From: Ktedonobacter sp. 13_1_20CM_4_53_11
GTDB taxonomy: Bacteria > Chloroflexota > Ktedonobacteria > Ktedonobacterales > Ktedonobacteraceae
Length of the DNA: 12,873 nt
Direction: 5' to 3'
Assembly (NCBI GenBank): GCA_001919995.1
Contig: MNIY01000094.1
Location: 1-12,873, forward strand
Shown here piece after piece: positions 8,001 through 12,873 of this stretch (positions within the stretch are counted from its first letter, which is position 1; every line of letters begins with the position of its first letter). Made by a program: the position numbers and the translations under genes. The notes under the pieces are model-generated. The model did no database searches. It had not been told where the DNA came from and saw only the letters and a list, made by a program, of their open reading frames with translations.

Positions 8001-11000
8001 TGCTTCCGAATTTCGGCGTTCTCAGGAAGAGGCATGCCGCTTTGCGGGTCGAAGTTGGGCCACTGCCTGAGCGCCTTAGTGGCATCGGTGCGCAGGTCGT
8101 GCCAGGTGGGCAGATAGTCAGCCTCCAGCAAGCGCCGGAAGAAGCTGCCGACGTCGGGGTCGTTCTTTGGATCGGCTTGCAGGATCGTATCATTTATGTC
8201 CCACGCCTCTTGTCGCCAAGGATCGAAGACGACTTTTTCATAGGTATGGTTGGGATGCAGCGTGGCGACGACGCGTTCAACCGGATCGTAAAACAGGATC
8301 GGCGTGACGCCGGTCATGGTCATCTCTGGCTCTTCTTCGTAGAGATGCGTGATGCTGAAGAAGGGCTCGTACTGTTTGACGGGCTTCCCTTTGTTATTAT
8401 AGATCGTACGCCCTTTTCCCACCCAGCGGTGATCGGTATGGACCAGTTTTGGCTTGCCGTTTTCCAGCACTAACTTGCCAGGTTTGTGTTCACCGCCAGG
8501 CAGCACCAGGTCTGGCTCACGCTGCGGCGCGTCGCCGGGTTCCGCCTGGATCTTGGTCTGTACCTCGCGCCCAAAGCCTTCGGAATAAGAGAAACTATGC
8601 TGAATCTTCGTCAGTTCTCCCTGCTTCAGATCAGCGTCGTGTTTCTCGCGCGCCAACGTATAAACGACGTTTGGTTGTGGATCGCCCTGCCCATTCGTGT
8701 GCTGATAGCGGAACAGGTCATAGACCAGCCGCGTAATCGCTTTCCCCAAGATGTCGTGTGGATTGACGAACGGATTGCTCATGTGAGCAATGATGAGCTG
8801 ATCGTCCGTATCAGTCTCGAAGTCATTGAGTGAATCGCCTTCTTTTTGACCATTTTCTTTGCCCATGAGCGCCGTGCCGACCACCATGCCTAGAGCGTCG
8901 AAGGCAACAGCAGAGCGGTTGTTGTTGGGGTCGATCACAAGCTCAGGCTGAAGAACGCGATAGTCATGCTCCGCGTGAACGGTGTTACTCAGCGGGTCGC
9001 TGGTCTCGACGATGAGGAGATTGTGGCTCTTCGCCAGATTGGTATCGTCGCTGTCGTAGGCCACCGTTACCGTGTTATTGAACGGGTCGCGGAAGCGATG
9101 CGGAAGGAAGAAGTGCAGCCGGGCAAAGGCCAGTTCCTGCACAGGCGTGTCACCGGCATTGGGCGAGTAAAATTGGCGTCCGGAAGGAATCCACCAGTGA
9201 CCATTTCCATCCAGGTCAACATAGCCGCCCTGGTCACTGCCCTGGCCGCCGAGGATGGCGGCGGGATCAGGCAATAGATTCTCCGCTGGCTGGTTCCCGC
9301 GCTTGCGCTGATAGATACTCGACAAGAGCCCCGGCGTGAAGGCCAGCTTGTAGCTCTCGCCGGGCAGCGCCATGGATTGCAGTCCCCCGAGCGGCAGCAA
9401 ATCAGTCAAATCATTGCGGCGATAAAGGGTACGGGTGTGTTCGATCGGGCGTCTCTGGCGTCCGGTTGTTGGCTCTTTCTCGTATACAATTTCATTATCA
9501 AACTGAAGTTGCACCTTTCCAGCAGTGATCGTGATGAAATCCGCGAACGAAAAACGTTGGCTTGACGGTGTAAACCCGGTCAGTTCATATGTGCGCGTCT
9601 CGCACGGAAGCGGCACACGGTAATCATCATCTGCGTCGATACTGTTCGTCACTTGGTTTTCCGTGTAGGTGACGAGCGTCCTGGTTTGCTTTTCTCGGTC
9701 ATCCAAGTCAGTGAGTGCCGCATCAGGCTCCCGGCGTCCGTAACCGATGGAGCCTGCTTTCAGCACACTGCCGAAGGCATCGACTTCGATCGTCATCGCA
9801 TGGCTGATGCGTGGGTCTTTGGGATTACGCTCATAGTGGTAATCCAGCGTCTCGCGCGGGTGAGTGAGGAAGACTGCATAGCGGTTTAGCCCCTGTGATT
9901 GCAGCAGCTCGACAGTATAGTTGCGCTCGGAAACGGTATAGGGATGTACACTCTTGTCTGTAGCATCGTCGGCATAGATCTCCTGGCGCAGAATGGAGCC
10001 TTTGAGCGCACGGCAGGCTTCGCGCTCCTCCTCGGCGCTCAGGTCGGGCGGCAAGATGGTGTCCGGCAGGAGCGTCTGTAGAAAGAGCTTGAAAGCCGTT
10101 TCATAGTTCGGGTCGTCCTTTTTTGGCGTGCCGTAATATTCTTGAGCCAGGTGGAGGCTGATAAAATCTTCTTCCAGATAAGCTCCTGTGTGGAACCAGG
10201 TCTTCGTCTGCACCGGCGGCACAAAAGAGGCTTGATCGAGATTGCTTGCCTCAGACGAGGTCGAATCAGGGGTGACCGTCCCAATCTCTTCGGTATCCCA
10301 CTGCTCGACCATCCCGAAGCCACGGAACTCGCGCTCAATGCCATCGAAGTAGCCGTGATGGTAGGCATAACGCGTGACAAAGCGGTTGCGGCTGATGCGG
10401 TCATACGTCTCCACCCGCTCGACTACATGCACCGGGAAAGGCAGCCTGGTGATCCACGGACTGCCGCTCAACTTGTCCTGCAGGTAAAACCGCGTCGAGG
10501 GAGCATAATGAACCCTTGTTTCCGCTCCCATATTGTTTTTCGTCTCAACCAGCAGGTGCGGTTTCTGCCCACCCATCAGGTCTATATAATACATCGGCTG
10601 GCGAGCGTGCTCTGGCAGCGGCGATGACCACACCAGGCAAGCTGTACCGTTGCCGAGCAGATCAACTACGGTGACGGAAGAAACGTTGTCTGTCTGTGGA
10701 AATTGAGAGAGCTGATGAGGTTCGCTCCAGGAGTTGCCCGATTGATTAAAGTAAAGCTGCACTTCGTCACGACCAAGATAGATGATGTCGGTCGTGCCGG
10801 ACCCGTCAATGTCTGCGAGGCGGATACGTTTCTGCTCGAACTGATCGGGATGATCGAACCAGGGCGCATTGCTCATTGTCACCTTCGCGCCAAAGCGGCC
10901 ATAGCCGAGATTGGGCCAGTAGCAAACCTCGCCATTGCGCATCCGCACGATGTCGCTCAGACCGTCACCTGACAGATCGGCCTGATAGATCGACTGCGTA

Positions 11001-12655
11001 CCATCGGCAAAAATCAGCGCCGGGCCGCGTTCCTCGTCGCGCTCGTTGAAAACGCGCTCCGCCGTGCCAAAGCCCTCTTCAGCAAGCGAGAGATACCACG
11101 TGAAGACCTCGTTTTCGCTAATCAAAATGTCGGCGTGGCCGTCGCCGGTGAGGTCGACAAACTTCAGGTTGGGATCGTTCCAGGCAACATTCGGCAGAGT
11201 CTTGAAAGACCTGAATGCTTGCCAGTGGCCGTCATCCGTTCGTTTGTAAAAACCGCTCATCGGGCCGGAGAACTGCACCAGGTCTAGCGGTCCCTCACCA
11301 GCCAGGTCCATCAGTTGCTGTCGCCCGCCATTCAAATCGGCCAGCGAAGGTTTGGCTGCAACGAGTTCCACTGGCGCGAACCGTGCTGTGAAATCTGCGT
11401 TTCCATTTCCATCCCCGCCTGGCAGCGCGCTCAGATTGCGTTTGTAAAACCAGCCATCGGCCTGCTCAGTGAGAATACCTGACAAGCCTTCACTATCAAG
11501 ATCAACCCACTGGTAATGCGACCCATCCAGACCGTAGGGAAGATTCTCGAGGCTGTCAGCATCAATCGTTCTGATCGTGTCGTCTATGTTGGCTTCGGTG
11601 TAGGTGAATTCCAGCGGAGGTAGAGACTTCCTGATGTATTTTCCTTCTGCACTGTTCCACCGATAACCCGATTGTGAGATGCTAGTAATGAACGAGCCGA
11701 TGGCTATGTGGCGATACTCGAAGTCAGTGGATTTGACAAGGTAATCCTGGATTCCCAGCTCCTGCTCGAAGTGATGAAACATCAGCACGTGTTGGCACAG
11801 CCGGTATGCGCGCACCTCGAAGCCTGCCCGGTAGCTGGAGAATGGATCCTGGCGAACCGACCAGTCCCGGCTTTTATCCTTCATGGCACGCACAAACTGG
11901 CGTCTCTCCCCATCTTCGGATACATCAATCCCGGCTGAGTCCTCGGGCACGTATGTGTAGAGGATGGCATTGCCTTTGTCGTCGTAGCTTTCGCAGATCA
12001 GCCAGCTGAAGATGCGCTCTGGGTCGGCCGGATCAGCTATGCGGCTCTCAGCGGTCTTACCATAATGGGTGGTGATGTTGTCCTTGGAAATGGATCGCCA
12101 ATGCGTTTCCCCTGTCTGTACATTCGTCCAGCGCTCAATACGTGCAAACAGCCCTTCGACTCTCGGACGATAATAGTGGATGGTATAGGTTGTGCCATCG
12201 TCCAGTGTGCGGGGAGAAATACGACGCTTCCACTGATTATTCTCTTTCACCAGGAGTGGGACAAGATCCTCACTCCCTGAGAGGATGAAAACGTCCGACT
12301 CCTCGCTGTCCCGGTACTGCGGGAGGCCCTTGTCTGTTTTGCGGGTGATAGCGGGGAGCGTAAGATGCCAGCCAAAGCCAAAGGCTCCGTTGCCCGCCCC
12401 CGAGTCATACGAGAGAGAAAGCTGCGGGCCAAAGTCAGAGCGGCCAGGGCTGGTAGCGATGGGTACCGTCATGGAGCCAGTGCCCGTGACCGGGTTGGCG
12501 GCGAATTTTTCGCCAATGCTGCGAATAGCACCCCCACCTTTGGGTAAGGAAATTGTCGGCAGCGGATGGCGATTCGTGTTAGATGACTCGCGCGAAGGCA
12601 ACGCAGAGAGCGCGGATTGCTTACCAGCCGTTTGTTCGTCTCCACCCAGAGCCAT
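5033..12655 (-). CDS. Tc toxin subunits B and C fused in one polypeptide (SpvB/TcdB-RHS toxin)
   Basis: This is the cap and toxin-shell component of a Tc toxin, 2540 residues from the preferred start. Domains in order: SpvB-like (about 32-370; SLPKGGGAIRSIGEKFAANP and GPQLSLSYDSGAGNG are hallmarks); an FG-GAP/VCBS-type beta-propeller (about 380-680; DLTGDGHADI, DLSGDGLSDI, DIDGSGTTDI), which in known Tc complexes docks on TcA; TcdB middle/N domain (about 678-790); TcdB middle/C domain (about 1100-1270); RHS/YD repeats (about 1400-2239), with the B-to-C junction near 1545-1570; then a variable payload (about 2242-2540). The RHS core ends in GKERDEETGLYYHGARYY, LGRW and DPTG. I prefer the ATG at 12655 because it follows AAGAGG by 5 nt and lies 23 nt after the upstream frame. 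The longer frame from 12721 adds 22 residues, has no Shine-Dalgarno and begins with unconserved sequence. Salmonella SpvB's ADP-ribosyltransferase domain is absent. I saw no frameshift. Confidence 0.95.
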   Translation of the reverse strand: MALGGDEQTAGKQSALSALPSRESSNTNRHPLPTISLPKGGGAIRSIGEKFAANPVTGTGSMTVPIATSPGRSDFGPQLSLSYDSGAGNGAFGFGWHLTLPAITRKTDKGLPQYRDSEESDVFILSGSEDLVPLLVKENNQWKRRISPRTLDDGTTYTIHYYRPRVEGLFARIERWTNVQTGETHWRSISKDNITTHYGKTAESRIADPADPERIFSWLICESYDDKGNAILYTYVPEDSAGIDVSEDGERRQFVRAMKDKSRDWSVRQDPFSSYRAGFEVRAYRLCQHVLMFHHFEQELGIQDYLVKSTDFEYRHIAIGSFITSISQSGYRWNSAEGKYIRKSLPPLEFTYTEANIDDTIRTIDADSLENLPYGLDGSHYQWVDLDSEGLSGILTEQADGWFYKRNLSALPGGDGNGNADFTARFAPVELVAAKPSLADLNGGRQQLMDLAGEGPLDLVQFSGPMSGFYKRTDDGHWQAFRSFKTLPNVAWNDPNLKFVDLTGDGHADILISENEVFTWYLSLAEEGFGTAERVFNERDEERGPALIFADGTQSIYQADLSGDGLSDIVRMRNGEVCYWPNLGYGRFGAKVTMSNAPWFDHPDQFEQKRIRLADIDGSGTTDIIYLGRDEVQLYFNQSGNSWSEPHQLSQFPQTDNVSSVTVVDLLGNGTACLVWSSPLPEHARQPMYYIDLMGGQKPHLLVETKNNMGAETRVHYAPSTRFYLQDKLSGSPWITRLPFPVHVVERVETYDRISRNRFVTRYAYHHGYFDGIEREFRGFGMVEQWDTEEIGTVTPDSTSSEASNLDQASFVPPVQTKTWFHTGAYLEEDFISLHLAQEYYGTPKKDDPNYETAFKLFLQTLLPDTILPPDLSAEEEREACRALKGSILRQEIYADDATDKSVHPYTVSERNYTVELLQSQGLNRYAVFLTHPRETLDYHYERNPKDPRISHAMTIEVDAFGSVLKAGSIGYGRREPDAALTDLDDREKQTRTLVTYTENQVTNSIDADDDYRVPLPCETRTYELTGFTPSSQRFSFADFITITAGKVQLQFDNEIVYEKEPTTGRQRRPIEHTRTLYRRNDLTDLLPLGGLQSMALPGESYKLAFTPGLLSSIYQRKRGNQPAENLLPDPAAILGGQGSDQGGYVDLDGNGHWWIPSGRQFYSPNAGDTPVQELAFARLHFFLPHRFRDPFNNTVTVAYDSDDTNLAKSHNLLIVETSDPLSNTVHAEHDYRVLQPELVIDPNNNRSAVAFDALGMVVGTALMGKENGQKEGDSLNDFETDTDDQLIIAHMSNPFVNPHDILGKAITRLVYDLFRYQHTNGQGDPQPNVVYTLAREKHDADLKQGELTKIQHSFSYSEGFGREVQTKIQAEPGDAPQREPDLVLPGGEHKPGKLVLENGKPKLVHTDHRWVGKGRTIYNNKGKPVKQYEPFFSITHLYEEEPEMTMTGVTPILFYDPVERVVATLHPNHTYEKVVFDPWRQEAWDINDTILQADPKNDPDVGSFFRRLLEADYLPTWHDLRTDATKALRQWPNFDPQSGMPLPENAEIRKQEKSAADKAAAHADTPTVAHFDTLGRTFLTIADNGVGGKYPTRGELDIEGNQRSVTDALGRKVMMYDYDMLSNKTHQASVDAGERWMLNDVIGKPIRTWDSRGHEIRHAYDELHRPTNLFVRQGNATEVLAERTVYGESLPDNESRSLNLRGKMYQQFDGAGVVTDNQYDFKGNLLSSTQQLLQNYKDQVDWSSAPALERESFTSSTTYDALNRPVTLTTPDGSITRHSFNEANLLEQVNVNLRGATTVTPFVTNIDYDAKGQRALIEYGNGVTTTYEYDDKTFRLIHLLTTRNNGTESLQDLRYTYDPASNITHIQDNADIQNTIYFRNQRVEPGADYIYDAIYRLIEASVREHLGQAGGQLNPPRQVDWDDSFRTNLPHPGDGKAMGNYTEHYTYDEVGNMREMQHAAASGSWTRVYEYEPDPAKPDVSKSNHLVHTRPPGEHDGGRTSYTYDEHGNMTTMPHLGVMDWDFKDQLHATQQQVVNNGGMGERTYYVYDAAGQRVRKVTERQASAGQTPTRMKERIYLGAFEIYREHNGEGNTATLERETLHVMDDKKRITLVETKTIDQGAQVQSQKSLTRYQRDNHLGSACLELDEIGAVISYEEYYPYGSTSYQAVRSGVEVSQKRYRFTGKERDEETGLYYHGARYYAAWLGRWTSCDPAGMVDGPDLYAYTGNNPLRHVDPTGTQSVDISDALRPVAQELNRNPLVAILLGKVLSPIPSASGLDYSRIRRVGTAAEHIRTGVASQGGVFQPHHLRAIRYARMVGLPEAYVNETGSIPTLHSRRNPIIKAEIYSLTDPRVVEKVYTHHRLGEARLDLEVLKIEQTTKAPLTTRGLIDAGEASRLPATADYGERAALRATKPEAFNPTTPKGPPVDPKTGRVVSPSQLGAGVKVTGTAFSVLSLLGGIIPDLVEYYPQTFLREGLKVPIRGFVSGPEGLRPGLTGYTIEKTRGRVIYRNPQGQEVSETEARSPNVIFREQSTPKIL
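5036..5932 (-). other. C-terminal hypervariable toxin payload of the BC fusion, family not recognised
   Basis: Residues about 2242-2540 (299 residues) follow the RHS autoprotease core. This is the position of the encapsulated effector in all known Tc toxins and RHS polymorphic toxins. I recognise no effector family: no ADP-ribosyltransferase, glycosyltransferase, CNF-like deamidase or Fic signature is visible. Visible features are FQPHHLRAIRYARMVG (H2308, H2309), NETGSIPTLHSRRN (N2327, H2336), a second His pair (VYTHHRLGEARLDLEV, H2362-H2363), a proline-rich linker (FNPTTPKGPPVDPKTG, near 2420) and a short hydrophobic run VTGTAFSVLSLLGGII (2448-2463). The layout suggests an N-terminal His-rich domain and a C-terminal part joined by the linker. 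An HH-N-H order like some His-Me finger nucleases is possible but weak. The final 22-nt gap to TcA leaves no room for an immunity gene. Confidence 0.75.
5939..8455 (-). other. RHS/YD-repeat shell with conserved autoprotease region (B C-terminal part plus C)
   Basis: Residues about 1400-2239 of the BC protein carry many YD/RHS-type units, such as YDALNRPVTLTTPDGS, YDEVGNMREM, YTYDEHGNMT and YVYDAAGQRVRKV. The RHS-associated core ends with RYRFTGKERDEETGLYYHGA, LGRWTSCDPAG and VDPTG. In TcB-TcC structures these repeats spiral into a closed cocoon that holds the effector unfolded. At its end, one Arg and two Asp act as an aspartyl autoprotease that frees the effector. Here R2200, D2213 and D2236 are spaced 13 and 23 residues apart, matching my recollection of the YenC2 protease residues. 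Cleavage is therefore inferred shortly after DPTG, around residue 2241. The shell's outer boundary is approximate. Confidence 0.85.
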
Positions 12656-12660
12656 GAGAG

Positions 12661-12666
12661 CCTCTT
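12661..12666 (-). promoter_or_regulatory. Probable Shine-Dalgarno of the TcB-TcC gene
   Basis: The minus strand reads AAGAGG here, five bases before the ATG at 12655. The alternative ATG at 12721 is preceded by the pyrimidine-rich ACTCTCCT, with no ribosome site. This supports the shorter protein, although the motif is weaker than the one before TcA. Confidence 0.6.
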
Positions 12667-12678
12667 TTCTGTTTGATG

Positions 12679-12873
12679 CTATGCAATCATCACCAGAATG
12701 GACTTTTGTTGTAAGCCCCATAGGAGAGTCATGACTTGTATTTTACATGTCCTCCCCGTTCCACACTCTTGTAAACGCCAGAAAGGCTCTTCCTTCAGGT
12801 CCGGATTCTCAACGCAAAGTTCTTTCTCGCTGAGTATATCATAAGCGCTACAATCAGGACAAGGTGCTCTCTC
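12679..12873 (-). CDS. Possible C-terminal part of a small Cys-rich, zinc-ribbon-like protein
   Basis: From the right edge, the minus strand is open for 64 codons and ends in TAG at 12681-12679, 23 nt before the preferred start of the BC gene. The peptide begins ERAPCPDCSAYDILSEKELC and continues with FWRLQECGTGRTCKIQVMTL. CPDC followed by a CGTGRTC-type knuckle resembles a zinc ribbon, with further Cys in between. Its start is outside the window and I recognise no family. If real, its spacing makes it the operon gene just upstream of the toxin. A 64-codon open frame can occur by chance in DNA of this composition, and the last 18 or so residues look unremarkable, so this is a tentative call. 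Confidence 0.35.
   Translation of the reverse strand, partial: ERAPCPDCSAYDILSEKELCVENPDLKEEPFWRLQECGTGRTCKIQVMTLLWGLQQKSILVMIA
12833..12862 (-). promoter_or_regulatory. Weak candidate sigma70-type promoter upstream of the toxin genes
   Basis: The minus strand has TTGTCC (12862-12857), an 18-nt spacer, then TATACT (12838-12833), matching 4/6 and 5/6 of the bacterial consensus. Transcription would start near 12826, leaving about 170 nt of leader before the ATG at 12655. It overlaps the possible zinc-ribbon frame, so either it is internal to that gene or that gene is not real. Chance matches of this quality are common. Confidence 0.2.

Noticed and set aside
7943..8473. Plus-strand frame of 176 codons within the BC gene
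   Set aside because: It is antisense to the RHS/TcdB region, which is clearly coding in frame on the minus strand. The peptide resembles no family.
5033..12655. ADP-ribosyltransferase function suggested by SpvB similarity
   Set aside because: Only the N-terminal SpvB region is shared, as in all TcB proteins. The catalytic domain of Salmonella SpvB is not present.
12679..12732. Seventeen-residue possible leader peptide (MTLLWGLQQKSILVMIA) before the BC gene
   Set aside because: It is only the 3' end of the longer Cys-rich frame. There is no ribosome site before its ATG and no attenuator-like hairpin was seen.
12285..12734. Plus-strand frame of 149 codons near the right edge
   Set aside because: It is antisense to the SpvB N-terminus, which is strongly conserved in the minus-strand frame.

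Overview
The window holds a Tc (ABC) insecticidal-type toxin locus. All supported genes lie on the minus strand, so biological order runs from high to low coordinates. Two very large genes fill almost everything. The first is a TcB-TcC fusion (12655 to 5033). The second is a TcA subunit (5010 to below 1) that stays open through all 1670 codons and leaves the window at its 5' edge. A fragment of a possible small Cys-rich zinc-ribbon protein lies upstream at the right edge (12873 to 12679).

The gaps are short and alike: 23 nt between the small frame and the BC gene, and 22 nt between BC and A. Shine-Dalgarno-like sequences precede both large genes. This looks like one operon. No RNA genes, insertion sequences, CRISPR arrays or clear terminators were seen. 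No gene-free stretch exceeds about 150 bases.

Working model, from known Tc biology: TcA forms a pentameric pore and receptor-binding stalk. TcB caps it through a beta-propeller. TcB and TcC RHS/YD repeats form a hollow shell around the C-terminal effector, which is released by an Asp-type autoprotease and injected through the TcA channel. Here B and C are one polypeptide. The autoprotease Arg and two Asp are present at the expected spacing. The roughly 299-residue C-terminal payload matches no effector family I recognise and is the most novel item in the window. No separate immunity gene lies between BC and A, which fits a payload aimed at eukaryotic cells rather than rival bacteria.

The TcA starts with a peptidoglycan-binding-like domain and a transthyretin/Ig-like beta domain before the VRP1 region. 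This build differs from the Photorhabdus/Xenorhabdus TcdA type. Base composition looks moderate (about half G+C by eye). Gene order BC then A, the fusion and the TcA N-terminus suggest a soil or environmental bacterium outside the classical entomopathogens. A large-genome filamentous lineage such as Ktedonobacteria would fit, but that is only a guess; the sequence contains no taxonomic marker.
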